Source: JALHNI01 sp965229305
GTDB lineage: Bacteria; Acidobacteriota; Terriglobia; Bryobacterales; Bryobacteraceae
DNA: 64,000 bases
NCBI GenBank assembly: GCA_965229305.1
Contig: CBDDIZ010000022.1
Span: 62,001-126,000 of the forward strand
Reading direction: 5' to 3'
The notes below the pieces were generated by a model. It did no database searches. It saw nothing but the letters and a program-made list of their open reading frames with translations, and was not told where the DNA came from. The position numbers and the translations under genes are program-made. Every line of letters begins with the position of its first letter. Position 1 is the first letter of the stretch. Below, in pieces: positions 10,101 to 18,453 of this stretch.

Positions 10101-10278
10101 CCATCGTTTCGGGGCTCGCGCCCGGCAGTTGCGCCTGCACCTGCAGCGTCGGGTAGTCGATGGCGGGCAGGGCGGCGACGGGCAGCGCCCGGAAGGCGAT
10201 CGCGCCGAACAGGACGATCGCCAGCGTCACCAGCGTCGTCATCACCGGACGTTCGATGAAGATTCGGGAGAAGTTCAT
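7174..10278 (-). CDS. RND efflux permease, HAE1 (AcrB/MdtBC) type
   Basis: 1034 residues, normal for an inner-membrane RND pump. The N-terminus (NFSRIFIERPVMTTLVTLAI) is the typical first transmembrane segment. The protein shows the duplicated arrangement with two large periplasmic loops. The TM4 motif GFVVDDAIVMLEN contains the proton-relay Asp pair, and the second half carries GVVKKNAIMMIDFA. It overlaps the adaptor gene by four bases (ATGA), so the two are translationally coupled. No TolC-like outer-membrane gene is next to it, so the third part of the pump must be encoded elsewhere. The substrate range (drugs, bile-salt-like compounds, siderophores) is unknown. Confidence 0.95.
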   Translation of the reverse strand: MNFSRIFIERPVMTTLVTLAIVLFGAIAFRALPVAALPAIDYPTLQVQAQLPGASPETMATSVATPLEREFSTIAGIDSMSSTNSQGSTNITITFELSRDIDSAAQDVQSAIAKAGGRLPSSMPRPPTMQKVNPAEQPILFLALRSETQPLYTVNEYADTLLAQRISMISGVASVNIFGVQKYAVRIQVDPDRMAAYNVSIEDVQRAIQTSNTNLPTGRLDGRKQAFTIQSSGTLANAKAYKPIIVAWRNGSPIRLDQIATILDGVENTKNIGWHNGTRGVILAVQRQPGTNTVEIVDRIRAMLPSFREAIPPSIELEVANDSSQTIRGSIHDVEFTLLLTIALVVMVIFLFLRNLPATLIPGIAVPFSLVGTFAVMYQLGYSLNNLSLMALTLSVGFVVDDAIVMLENIVRHMEMGKSRMEAALVASQEIGFTIVSMTISLVAVFIPVLFLGGIVGRLLHEFSVTIVVAILISGFVSLTLTPMLGSRYLKVEHQGGHGWMYRMFETAFDGMTKVYEVTLRAAMRWHWATMAVAVAMLFGTIYLFKSMPTGFIPSQDSGVIFSQTRAAQDISFESMAEHQQALAAIAKKDPDIISAVSFIRSGNAGFLVMRAKPLAERKRSIDQIIADLRPKMAAVPGIQIFMNNPPPITIGGQASQSTFQMTMQSVSLQALYEWGPKLTDRMRALPGFVDVTSDLQISSPEINVEIDRNRAEALGISAQAIQSALFGAYGQREVTTIYAPANQYAVILEVEPRYQRNQLSLSKLYVRSAAGNLVPLDTLATVKPQVGPLSINHFGQLPAVTVSFNLAPGFALGQAAERVEEVIREMGMPTSITTSFQGTVKEFQKSFENLTILLIVAVLVIYIVLGVLYESFIHPLTILSGLPSAVFGALATLLVFGKQLDLYAFVGLIMLFGVVKKNAIMMIDFAIAARAEGMSAREAIWQGCILRFRPIMMTTVAALFGTLPIAMGYGEGADARQPLGLAVVGGLLVSQVLTLYITPVIYLYMERMQEWMRGRKAPPAARHTEEREPALQV

Positions 10279-11498
10279 TCTTCCGCTGCCTCTCCCACCT
10301 TCGCCGGTGTCGTCTTGCGGACCTTCATGTTCGGAGCCAGTCGGAGTTGCCCGTCCAGCACCACTTCATCCCCCGCGGACACCCCTTGCACCACGGTCTT
10401 ATCGCGATAGATTTCGCCGACCGTCACCGGCCGCACTTCCACGGTCTGGTCCGCCCGCACGCGATAGACGTAAGGCCCTTTCTGACCGGGCTGCACCGCT
10501 TCCGATGGCACCACGACGGCGTTCGCCACCGAGCCGAGTCCGAGGACCACGTCGACGAACTGACCGGGCCAGAACAGCGCCGTCCGATTGTCGAATGTCG
10601 CCTTCAGACGAATTGAACCCGTCTGCGCATCCACCGCGTTCTCGATCAGCGTCAGCGAACCGGTGGCTTTGGCGTCGGGCTTGTCCTTGAGCGAAGCGCG
10701 GACGGGCAGCTTGCCAGCGGCCTGCAAATTGCGGATCGTGCCCAGGTGGGCTTCCGGCACGCTGAAGCTGACATAGATCGGCGTGGTGCGGTTGACGATG
10801 ACCAGGTTGGTTTCGTTCGCCTTGACGACGTTGCCGGCGTTCACCAGCAGGGCGCCGGTGCGGCCGGCGATGGGCGACCGGACGGCGCAATACGAGATAT
10901 CGAGCTTGGCCTTTTCCACCGCGGCTTGATCGGCCGCCAGATTGGCGCGGACGCTATCCACGCTCGCGCGCGTGGCGAGTACGGCGGATTGGTCCTTGTC
11001 GGCGGTAGTCCGCATCTGATCGTACTGCGTACGCGAGACCACGCCGGCCGTCATCAGCTCGGTGTAGCGCTTCGCTTCCGCTTCGGAGTACTTGGCCTGG
11101 GCCGCATCGCGCACCAGATTCGCTTCGGCCTGCTTGAGCGCCGCCTGGTCGCGCGCCACGTTGGCTTCGGCCTGCGCCAGCGACTGCTGATAGGGCCGGT
11201 CGTCGATCTGGAACAGCAGCGTGCCTTTGTCGACGAACTGGCCTTCGGTAAAGCCCACGCGGACGATCTGCCCGGCCACTTGCGGCTTCACCTGCACCGT
11301 TTCCGACGCTTCGGTCGTGCCGACGACGGCCACTTCGATCGGAATCTCGGCGGTCGTCGCCTTGCCCACCACCACCGGCGCCACGGGCGCGCGGGGCGGT
11401 CCTTTAGCCTGAGATTGCGTTTGCTTACAGCTCGAAAGAATGCCGAGGGCTACGGCCAGCCCGGCGAGCCACCATGTATTTGCTTGAAAGGTCTTCAA
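10275..11498 (-). CDS. RND efflux periplasmic adaptor (HlyD/MFP family) lipoprotein
   Basis: 407 residues. The N-terminus ends in a lipobox (LSSC) at about residues 21-24, so the protein should be anchored as a lipoprotein in the inner membrane. The order is lipoyl half (ETVQVKPQVAGQIVRVGF), alpha-helical hairpin rich in A, Q and E at about 95-180, second lipoyl half (SPIAGRTGALLVNAG), beta-barrel and membrane-proximal domain. It is first in the operon, with the pump gene overlapping its end. It bridges the pump to an outer-membrane channel. Confidence 0.93.
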   Translation of the reverse strand: MKTFQANTWWLAGLAVALGILSSCKQTQSQAKGPPRAPVAPVVVGKATTAEIPIEVAVVGTTEASETVQVKPQVAGQIVRVGFTEGQFVDKGTLLFQIDDRPYQQSLAQAEANVARDQAALKQAEANLVRDAAQAKYSEAEAKRYTELMTAGVVSRTQYDQMRTTADKDQSAVLATRASVDSVRANLAADQAAVEKAKLDISYCAVRSPIAGRTGALLVNAGNVVKANETNLVIVNRTTPIYVSFSVPEAHLGTIRNLQAAGKLPVRASLKDKPDAKATGSLTLIENAVDAQTGSIRLKATFDNRTALFWPGQFVDVVLGLGSVANAVVVPSEAVQPGQKGPYVYRVRADQTVEVRPVTVGEIYRDKTVVQGVSAGDEVVLDGQLRLAPNMKVRKTTPAKVGEAAEE

Positions 11499-11576
11499 AA
11501 AGCCGCCAATTCCCCTGATTCGTCCAATCGTAACATCCAGTAAAGTATTGACGCCCCAGGACGACGTTCGTTACCG

Positions 11577-12455
11577 CTAGGCCTTGGGATGCGCTTTGTC
11601 GTAGGTGGCGAGCAGGTCGTTGAGCGCCACTTGGGTGTATTTCTGCGTGGTGGAGAGCTGGGCATGGCCGAGTAACTCCTGGATGGCGCGCAGATCGGCG
11701 CCGTCGGTGAGCAGGTGCGTGGCGTAGGCGTGGCGAAAACTGTGGGGATGAATGCTCGGGTCCTGGGCGACCATCCGGGCGTAAAAGTTGACGATCCAGC
11801 GGGCGCCGCCGTCTTTCAGGCGGGTGCCGAGATAGTTGGTAAAGACGGCGACTTCGCCGGATTTCGCTTTGCGCACTTCGAGATAGCGACGCAGGGCAGC
11901 CATGGCGGGCGCGCCAATCGGAACCTGCCGCTCCTTGCGTCCCTTGCCTCGCACGATCATCCAGCCTTCCGTCAGATCGAGGTCGTTCAGGTCCAGGCCG
12001 CTCAGTTCGCTGATGCGCAGGCCGCAGCCGTAGAGGATCTCGAACAAGGCGCGATCGCGTTCAGGGAAGGGCTTCTCGTACTTACCGCCACCCACCTGAT
12101 CCAGCAGGTCGTTAGCCGTGTCCTGGCTCATCACGCGAGGCAGCGTCTTGGGCGCCTTGGGAATCCGCAGCAGCTTCGCCGGGTTCAGGTCGATCGAGCC
12201 CCGGCGGAGCAGGTATTGGAAGAAGCTGCGCAGGGCGGCGATCTTGCGGCGGATCGTCACCGCGCTCAACCCCTCGCCATGCAACGCGGCGAGCCAACTG
12301 CGCAGCAGCAACACCGTCCAGCGTTCCGGCGGATTCGGGAAATGGGCGGCAAACTGCGCCAGGTCCAGGCCGTAATTGCGCAGCGTATGCGGGGAGACGT
12401 TCTCGCGGCGGCGCTCGTCGAGAAAGTCGCGGATCTGCTCTTCGAGCGCGTTCAT
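11577..12455 (-). CDS. xerC: Tyrosine recombinase, XerC/XerD type
   Basis: 292 residues, the usual Xer length. An N-terminal SAM-like core-binding domain is followed by the catalytic domain with all expected residues: Arg147 (GCGLRISEL), Lys171, His238 and Arg241 (HSFRHAYATHLL), His264 (LLGHAQ) and the nucleophile Tyr273 (TQKYTQ). Xer proteins resolve chromosome dimers at dif. No mobile-element context is seen here, and the lone housekeeping-like position supports a chromosomal Xer. Whether it is XerC or XerD cannot be decided from sequence alone. It ends 78 bases from the efflux adaptor start and follows the RraA-like gene by three bases. Confidence 0.9.
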   Translation of the reverse strand: MNALEEQIRDFLDERRRENVSPHTLRNYGLDLAQFAAHFPNPPERWTVLLLRSWLAALHGEGLSAVTIRRKIAALRSFFQYLLRRGSIDLNPAKLLRIPKAPKTLPRVMSQDTANDLLDQVGGGKYEKPFPERDRALFEILYGCGLRISELSGLDLNDLDLTEGWMIVRGKGRKERQVPIGAPAMAALRRYLEVRKAKSGEVAVFTNYLGTRLKDGGARWIVNFYARMVAQDPSIHPHSFRHAYATHLLTDGADLRAIQELLGHAQLSTTQKYTQVALNDLLATYDKAHPKA

Positions 12456-12458
12456 TCT

Positions 12459-13136
12459 CTATAGGATGCCGTACTTTTCGAAGGCCATGACGGCGCTCAT
12501 GCCGCCCTCGATCGCCTGGCGCACTGCCTTCTCGCCACGGGCCTTTTCGAAGGCTCGCTCGAAGACTTCGCGTTCGGCTTTTTGCGGAACCACGCAGACG
12601 CCATCGCGGTCGCCGAAGAGGATGTCGCCGGGGTCGATGCGGGCCTGGCCGAAGTCGAGGGGCACGCGGTAGTCGATTACTTTGCCCCGCGGACCTTGGT
12701 CCTGGGCCCAGGCGCCGCTCGAAAAGGTCGGGAAGCCGAGTTCGAGAATGCCCGCCGTGTCGCGGTGATAGCCGTTCATGATCGCCCCGACCGCGCCCAG
12801 GTGCAGGGCGCGGGTGCTCATCAGCTCGCCCCATTGGGCGTAGGCGCAGGGGGCGCCGGCGGCGACGTAGATCTCGCCGGGCTGCAGACTGTCCAGCGCT
12901 TCCAGCATCACGCCGAAGGGTTTGCCGGCCGGGCCGCGACGGATTTCGACACAATCGGCTTCCAGCGCGGTCATGGCCCGGCCGATAAGGACCATCGACG
13001 GGTCGATCGGGTGGATGTTCGGGGGCAGGAATTGGCGCATCAGCCCCACTTGGTCCATCACGTCGCCGATGACCGCGGAGAACAACTCGCGTTTGGCCAG
13101 GGCGAACAGTTCGTCGTCGTTGATCCAGGTCGACAT
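12459..13136 (-). CDS. RraA-like / demethylmenaquinone methyltransferase-like protein
   Basis: 225 residues. The fold family is RraA/HMG-CHA aldolase. A central glycine-rich stretch (HLGAVGAIMNGYHRDTAG) and GDILFGDRDGVCVVP near the C-terminus fit the metal and substrate site of the family; the Asp in GDRDGV is a metal ligand in class II HMG/CHA aldolases. Members include regulators of RNase E and aldolases of 4-hydroxy-4-methyl-2-oxoglutarate type. The length and the GDRDGV motif favour an enzyme over a dedicated RNase E inhibitor, but this is inference. It is the upstream gene of the pair with the Xer recombinase. Confidence 0.8.
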   Translation of the reverse strand: MSTWINDDELFALAKRELFSAVIGDVMDQVGLMRQFLPPNIHPIDPSMVLIGRAMTALEADCVEIRRGPAGKPFGVMLEALDSLQPGEIYVAAGAPCAYAQWGELMSTRALHLGAVGAIMNGYHRDTAGILELGFPTFSSGAWAQDQGPRGKVIDYRVPLDFGQARIDPGDILFGDRDGVCVVPQKAEREVFERAFEKARGEKAVRQAIEGGMSAVMAFEKYGIL

Positions 13137-13213
13137 TACCCTACAGACTACAACGCTCTCAATTCTGAAAAAATATTAAAAAAGTCAGTTGACCGGAAAA
13201 TGAAACTTAGTTA

Positions 13214-13231
13214 ATATTGATTCAACAATAT
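13214..13231. repeat. Inverted repeat ATATTG/CAATAT
   Basis: Six-bp perfect arms separated by six bases in the AT-rich divergent region between the RraA-like gene and rlmI. It could be an operator or part of a promoter for the minus-strand gene. No function is shown. Confidence 0.35.
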
Positions 13232-13237
13232 GATCTG

Positions 13238-13271
13238 ACGGAATCGACACCTTCCGACCCTTCGATTCCGT
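13238..13271. repeat. Inverted repeat with 10-bp perfect arms
   Basis: ACGGAATCGA and TCGATTCCGT enclose a 14-base loop. No T tract follows, so a classical terminator is unlikely. It lies between two divergent genes, where a terminator would not be expected. Confidence 0.5.
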
Positions 13272-13283
13272 TACATCATGGCC

Positions 13284-13312
13284 GCGGCGTCCACTTTTCA
13301 AGCGGACGCCGC
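13284..13312. repeat. GC-rich hairpin with 9-bp arms
   Basis: GCGGCGTCC and GGACGCCGC pair around 11 bases, directly after the previous inverted repeat and about 90 bases before the rlmI start. It might form in the rlmI leader RNA. Confidence 0.4.
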
Positions 13313-13399
13313 CGTTCCTTCAGTTGACAGGCAACAAGAACCAGCGCGGCGGCACCTTCCGGAGTCGCCGCCTCCCTTCCAATCCGCTACCCTAAGAGC

Positions 13400-14569
13400 T
13401 TGCCCCGCCCGACCGTAAAAATCTCCCGTAAAGCCATCGACCGCCTCGAAAGCGGCCACCCCTGGATCTTCTCGAGCGACCTTGTCGACCGAGGCGCCTC
13501 CCAGCCCGGCGACTTTGTTCAAGTGACCGATCAGCGCGGCCGGCCCCTGGGCCAGGCGCACTATTCCTCCACCTCGCAGATCAGCCTGCGCCTGTTGACC
13601 CGCGACCCCGCGGTCGACGAACTCGCCCTGGTGCGCGAGCGCATTGAAGCGGCCGCGGCCTTCCGCGAACGCGTCGTGCAGGATTCCGACGCCTACCGGC
13701 TCGTTCACGCCGAGGCGGACCTGCTGCCCGCGCTGATCATCGACCGCTACGCCGACGTCTTCGTCCTGCAGACGCTGAATCAGAGCATGGACCGCCTGAA
13801 GCCGCAGATTGCCGAAATCGTCCGCGAGATGTTCGCCCCGCGCGCCATCGTCGAGCGGAATGACGCGCCCGTAAGGAAGCTCGAAGCGTTGCCGCAGGCG
13901 AAGGGCGTGTTGCAGGGCTCGGTGGACGAACCGGTGGCCGTGCGGATGAATGGGCTGGATCTGCGGGCCGATGTGCTCGGCGGCCAGAAGACCGGCGTGT
14001 TCCTCGATCAACGCGAGAACTATCTGGCGGCCCGGCGGCACGCGCGCGGGCGGGTGCTGGACTGCTTCTGTTCCACCGGCGGCTTTGCGATTCACATGGC
14101 GCCGGCGGCGTCGCACGTGGAGGCGATCGATGCCTCCACCGTTGCGCTCGAGGCCGCGCGAGCCAACGCGGAACGCAACAATGTGTCGAATTCTGTCGAA
14201 TTCCGGGAGGCGGACGTCTTCGCGCTGCTGTCGGATTATGCCTCGGCGCGGCGTCAGTTCGACACCATCGTGCTCGATCCGCCGGCGTTTGCCAAGTCGC
14301 GGGCGACGGTGGACAAAGCGTTAGCCGGCTACAAAGAGATCAACCTGCGCGCGCTGCGGATGCTGGCTCCGGGCGGCATTCTGCTGACGTATTCGTGCTC
14401 GCACCATGTGTCGGAGGCCGACCTGCTGGGTGTGGTGGCCGAAGCCGCGCTCGATGCCGGACGCACCTTACGCATCCTCGAACGCCGTAGTCAGGCGAGC
14501 GACCATCCGGTGCTGCTGACGGTGCCCGAGACCCTGTATCTCAAGGGCGCCATCCTGCAGGTGCTGTAG
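13400..14569 (+). CDS. rlmI: 23S rRNA (cytosine-C5)-methyltransferase, RlmI-like
   Basis: 389 residues starting at a TTG codon. An N-terminal PUA domain (about 1-75, ESGHPWIFSSDL) precedes a middle domain and a Rossmann methyltransferase domain. The AdoMet motif is LDCFCSTGGFA (220-230), motif IV is DPPAFAKS (293-300), and the catalytic cysteine is probably Cys333 in TYSCSHH. RlmI of E. coli makes m5C1962 of 23S rRNA with the same domain order. The target base in this organism is inferred. The gene stands alone and converges with the next gene with no gap. Confidence 0.85.
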   Translation: MPRPTVKISRKAIDRLESGHPWIFSSDLVDRGASQPGDFVQVTDQRGRPLGQAHYSSTSQISLRLLTRDPAVDELALVRERIEAAAAFRERVVQDSDAYRLVHAEADLLPALIIDRYADVFVLQTLNQSMDRLKPQIAEIVREMFAPRAIVERNDAPVRKLEALPQAKGVLQGSVDEPVAVRMNGLDLRADVLGGQKTGVFLDQRENYLAARRHARGRVLDCFCSTGGFAIHMAPAASHVEAIDASTVALEAARANAERNNVSNSVEFREADVFALLSDYASARRQFDTIVLDPPAFAKSRATVDKALAGYKEINLRALRMLAPGGILLTYSCSHHVSEADLLGVVAEAALDAGRTLRILERRSQASDHPVLLTVPETLYLKGAILQVL

Positions 14570-16483
14570 CTATTTCACCTGCCAGGCTTCGTTGAAGAAG
14601 CCGGCACGCAGGACCTTGCCGGGCCAGTGGTTGGTAGGCGGCGTGGCGAGGTCGACGATGGCCCAGTCGGGCAGGATCGGGATCTGGCGCGAGTTGGTGC
14701 CGTCGGAGTCTTCGCGGAAGGTGAAGCCCGAGTTGAGGACGATGTAGCGCTCGGGCGAAAGCGGATTCGGGTAGACCATCACCAACGCCTGGCCAGGGTC
14801 CGCCTTGAGCGGCAGCTTGCCGGCGATGCGGGCGATCAACTGATTGCTGCCGGCGTCACCCCACAGGATCAGGTTGCTCTCGGCGAGGTCGGCGTCGGTG
14901 ACCTCGGTGTCGTTCTTGATCCGCACTTCGGCGCGGAAAATGCCTCGCCAGCGGCGGATGGCCCGTTCCATTTCCGATGCGGCCCAGGCGCCCAGCTTCG
15001 GGTCAGAGGCCTGACCGGTGGGGCGCACGAACAGGAAGCGGCTGAGGAAGGCGTCGTCGATGGGACCTTGCAGCCCGGGGCGCTTGACAAGGCCAGGCTT
15101 GGGCGGTCCGGCGACCCACTTGATGCCTTCGCGGTGGAACTCGGCGCTGAAGCTGAGGTCGGTGTTGGCGCCCTGGGTGAGGCGCAGCGGCAGCCCGTCG
15201 ATGGTGACGGTGGGTTTCACTTCGAGGTCGAACGGGTATTGGCCGGGTTCAAAGCGCAGGCGGAACGCGGTGACGTTGGCAGTGCGCAAGGTGATGAAGC
15301 CCGGTTCGCGGATTTCGGCTTCGACTCGTGCGCGGTCCCAATGCGCTTCGAGCCCCAACAGTTCGAGCCAGCGCATCTGGTTGTAGTGCAGTGTGTAGGT
15401 GACGAAACGCAGCTTGCGCGGCACCGGATGGCGGCCGTGTTCGGCTAAGGCATCCACGCGCCGGGCGACTTCGAGCTTCGCCTGCGGCTCGTACTTATGT
15501 TCCGTGTTCGGCCCAATGACGTGCGCGAGCGAGAGTCCTTCGCCTTCGAGCGCTTTGGCCATGATCTGGGCGGCCTGGATCTGCTTGTCCTTCTCGCCCG
15601 AGTAGGCCACCAGCGGCAACTGATAGAAGTTGGCGGCGTAGTCGGTGGCGTTGTACCAATGGAGCAACTGGCGCTCCCAGTTCGGGAGAGCCTTGATCGC
15701 TTCGGGGGTGAACTTCTGATACTCGAGCGTTTCGGCGAACCCGGCTCCGGGGGCGGCGACGGCGAAGAGTCCCGCGTAATGCGCGCCCAAGTGCCAGGTG
15801 GAGGCTCCGCCCATCGAGAAGCCACGGACTGAGATTCGGTTCTCGTCGATGGCGTAGCGACGCTTCACGTCCGCTAAGGCTTCGAGGACGTCCATCTCAC
15901 CGGCGAACTTCGTGGCGTTGCAGTAGCGCCCGTAGACATGGAGCATGATGGTGTCGCGCGGGGTGAACTCACCGCTGCTGGTGAGGCGCTGCCAAAGAAA
16001 GGCGAGCTCGCTGCGGGTGTCGCCGCGGCCGGGCAGCCAGATGTCCAGCCTCCAGCGGCGAGGCGAGTTCTGCGAGAAGCTCGGCGGAATGACGAGTCCG
16101 TAAGGCTGGATGCTGTCATCGATTTTGGATTGATAGCCGAGGGGCACTAGCCCGGTGGCGCGCGTCCACGGGGTGCGGCCGGCGGCCAGTTGATCGGCGC
16201 GGTCCATGGCGAGGGCGAGCAGATCATGCGCCCGGCCGAACTCGGCGGGCAGGTAGAACTCGTTGTACTTCAGCGCCGATTCAACTGCGCGCTCGATGAC
16301 CGCGATGTCTTCGATGTGGGGCGACCGGCGAAGGGGCGCAAGGGCCTCTTTCAAACGCTGCAGCTCCGTTTCGAGGGACTGGCGTTCTTCGGCGGGAATC
16401 GGTATGCCGGGCGGCGGCAGCGGCTTTTGGGCGAAAAGGGCAGGGACCAGCAGGAGGACAGCGACACGAATCACGTTGCTCAT
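14570..16483 (-). CDS. Secreted alpha/beta hydrolase (prolyl-oligopeptidase-like)
   Basis: 637 residues with a signal peptide (VAVLLLVPALFAQ). The hydrolase domain is central: the nucleophile elbow is GFSMGGAS, preceded by a typical DVKRRYAIDENRISVRG strand-helix. A possible acid Asp lies in AYSGEKDKQIQ and a possible His in GPNTEHKYEP. The C-terminal 280 residues look beta-rich and of unknown fold. Proteins with this layout are common in Solibacteres genomes and are often annotated as peptidase S9 or phospholipase-like. The substrate is unknown. Confidence 0.75.
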   Translation of the reverse strand: MSNVIRVAVLLLVPALFAQKPLPPPGIPIPAEERQSLETELQRLKEALAPLRRSPHIEDIAVIERAVESALKYNEFYLPAEFGRAHDLLALAMDRADQLAAGRTPWTRATGLVPLGYQSKIDDSIQPYGLVIPPSFSQNSPRRWRLDIWLPGRGDTRSELAFLWQRLTSSGEFTPRDTIMLHVYGRYCNATKFAGEMDVLEALADVKRRYAIDENRISVRGFSMGGASTWHLGAHYAGLFAVAAPGAGFAETLEYQKFTPEAIKALPNWERQLLHWYNATDYAANFYQLPLVAYSGEKDKQIQAAQIMAKALEGEGLSLAHVIGPNTEHKYEPQAKLEVARRVDALAEHGRHPVPRKLRFVTYTLHYNQMRWLELLGLEAHWDRARVEAEIREPGFITLRTANVTAFRLRFEPGQYPFDLEVKPTVTIDGLPLRLTQGANTDLSFSAEFHREGIKWVAGPPKPGLVKRPGLQGPIDDAFLSRFLFVRPTGQASDPKLGAWAASEMERAIRRWRGIFRAEVRIKNDTEVTDADLAESNLILWGDAGSNQLIARIAGKLPLKADPGQALVMVYPNPLSPERYIVLNSGFTFREDSDGTNSRQIPILPDWAIVDLATPPTNHWPGKVLRAGFFNEAWQVK

Positions 16484-16508
16484 GCTATCGCGGAGCCGCG
16501 GGGCGGCG

Positions 16509-17297
16509 CTATCGCATTTTGGCGTAGAGACGCTCGAGAGCCTGCCGGTAGAGGGGGCCGGCCTTCATGGGGAGGTCTTCGTGGCCGGCGCCGGAGACTT
16601 GGAGGAAGTCCTTGGGATGGGGCGCGGAGGCGAACAGTTCGCGGCCGAGTACGGGGTCGATCATGCGATCGGCGTCGCCGTTGATCACCAGGAGCGGCGC
16701 TTGCAGGCGCGAGATTCTGCCGAGCGAGTCAAAGCCCAGAGGCAGGCTCCAGCCGATGCCGGGCAGGATGCCGTTGGCGACGTCGCGGGCGCGGGTGAAC
16801 GGCGCTTCGAGAATGACGGCGCCGACCGGGTTGTGGCTCGCGAGTTCGACGGCGACAGCGCTGCCCAGCGAAAAGCCTTGCACGACGATGCGCTGGGCCG
16901 GAAAGCCGCGGCGGCGAAGCCAGTCGTAGGCGGCTTGCGCGTCGGTGTAGAGCCCTTGCTCATCCGGGGAGCCGGTGCTGGCGCCATAGCCGCGATAATC
17001 CATGATGAGGACCGATTGCGGCACGGCGCGGATGGCATCGACGTACTCTTCGTACAAAGCGACATAGCCGCCGTTGCCATGCAGATACAGCGTGACTTGG
17101 GAGGCGCCGGGTATTTCGTACCACCAGCAACTGAGGCGTTCGCCGTCGGGGGTGGCGATCTGGACGGCCGAGGCCCCGCGGGGCAGGGAAGGCGTGCGAT
17201 CGGGGCTGGGGAAATAGAGCAAGCGTCGTCCGGCGATCGCCAGCACGCCCCACAACACGAGAAAGAGCGCCAGGATCCGCCGGGTCCGTTGGATCAT
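16509..17297 (-). CDS. Membrane-anchored alpha/beta hydrolase (BEM46-like)
   Basis: 262 residues. An N-terminal hydrophobic segment (ILALFLVLWGVLAIAG) acts as an uncleaved anchor or signal. The fold signature is GYGASTGSPDE for the oxyanion region, GFSLGSA for the nucleophile, INGDADRMI for the acid and GAGHED for the catalytic His. These match the BEM46/ABHD13-type serine hydrolases. It lies 25 bases upstream of the 637-residue hydrolase on the same strand, so the two may form an operon. Substrate unknown. Confidence 0.8.
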   Translation of the reverse strand: MIQRTRRILALFLVLWGVLAIAGRRLLYFPSPDRTPSLPRGASAVQIATPDGERLSCWWYEIPGASQVTLYLHGNGGYVALYEEYVDAIRAVPQSVLIMDYRGYGASTGSPDEQGLYTDAQAAYDWLRRRGFPAQRIVVQGFSLGSAVAVELASHNPVGAVILEAPFTRARDVANGILPGIGWSLPLGFDSLGRISRLQAPLLVINGDADRMIDPVLGRELFASAPHPKDFLQVSGAGHEDLPMKAGPLYRQALERLYAKMR

Positions 17298-17357
17298 GAC
17301 GCTCTTAGACTCCGTTTCTGGAGGCGCAGTTCCCTATCCGACGAGTAAGTGACGCAC

Positions 17358-18419
17358 TTACTTGAGACCGAGAACGCGACGATTCTTCTTGACGTCGGTG
17401 GCGACGCCGGCAAAGTCGTCGAAAGCCTTCTTCGGCGGCTCAATCAGATGCGAAGCGATGAACGGGGCGCCTTCGGCCGCGCCTTGGGAGGCGTCCTTAT
17501 AGCAGCATTCCCATTCGAGGACGGCCCAGCTCGAGTAACCGATGGCGGTCATCCGGCTGAAGACCTGTTTGAAGTCGACCTGACCGTCGCCGAGCGAGCG
17601 GAAGCGGCCGGGGCGTTGCGCCCAGCCCTGGAAGCCGCCGTAGACGCCGGACTTCTCATTGGGCCGGAACTCGGCGTCTTTGACATGGAAGGCCTTGATG
17701 AACTCGGCGTAGGTATCGATGAAGCGGACGTAGTCCAGGCATTGCAGGACGAAGTGAGACGGATCGTAGTTGATGGCGACGCGCGGATGGTTGCCGGTGG
17801 CTTCGCGGAACATCTCGAAGGTGATGCCGTCGTGAGTATCTTCGCCGGGATGAATTTCGTAGGCCACGTACTGACCCTGCTTGTCGGCGTAATCGAGCAG
17901 CGGCTTCCAGCGCTTGCCGAGCTCCTTGAAGGCTTCTTCCACCAGGCCGGCCGGACGCTGCGGCCACGGATAAAGGAACGGCCAGACGAGCGCGCCGGTG
18001 AAGCTGGGGCAGACGCTGAGGCCGAGGTTCTTGGAGGCTTTGAAGACCAGCTTCAACTGTTCGACGGCCCATTGGGTGCGGGCCTTGGGGTCGTTGCGGA
18101 CTTTGGGGTCGGCGAAGACGTCAAAGAGTTCATCGTAGGCCGGATGGGAGGCCACTAACTGACCTTGGAGGTGGCAGGCGAGTTCGGTGATCTCGAGCCC
18201 GTTCATCTGCGCGCGCAGGTCTTCGCAATAGCTTTTGGATTCGGCGGCCTTCTTGAGGTCGATGATGCGGGAATCCCAGGAGGGGAGCTGGACGGCGAGA
18301 TAGCCGAGGTCCTTGGCCCACTTGGTGATGGCAGGCAAGCTGTTGAAGGGCGCCTGATCGCCCATGAATTGCGCGAGGAAAATCGCGGGTCCTTTAATTT
18401 GTGCCATGGCAGTGGTCAT
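17358..18419 (-). CDS. Sugar phosphate isomerase/epimerase (xylose isomerase-like TIM barrel)
   Basis: 353 residues. The family is AP-endonuclease-2/xylose-isomerase-like TIM barrels. Motifs include YEIHPGEDTHDG with the metal-binding Glu, AINYDPSHFVLQ with Asp and His, IKAFHVKDAEF with His, and WAVLEWECC near the end. The start could also be the ATG at 18407 (MAQIKGP); neither start has a clear ribosome site. The family works on many sugars and inositols, so no substrate is given. Confidence 0.85.
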   Translation of the reverse strand: MTTAMAQIKGPAIFLAQFMGDQAPFNSLPAITKWAKDLGYLAVQLPSWDSRIIDLKKAAESKSYCEDLRAQMNGLEITELACHLQGQLVASHPAYDELFDVFADPKVRNDPKARTQWAVEQLKLVFKASKNLGLSVCPSFTGALVWPFLYPWPQRPAGLVEEAFKELGKRWKPLLDYADKQGQYVAYEIHPGEDTHDGITFEMFREATGNHPRVAINYDPSHFVLQCLDYVRFIDTYAEFIKAFHVKDAEFRPNEKSGVYGGFQGWAQRPGRFRSLGDGQVDFKQVFSRMTAIGYSSWAVLEWECCYKDASQGAAEGAPFIASHLIEPPKKAFDDFAGVATDVKKNRRVLGLK

Positions 18420-18453
18420 TGTACGTCAATTCAACTGCTATCCTTGCCGGTGA

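Noticed and set aside
13238..13312. Terminators between the RraA-like gene and rlmI
   Set aside because: The flanking genes diverge and neither hairpin is followed by a T run.
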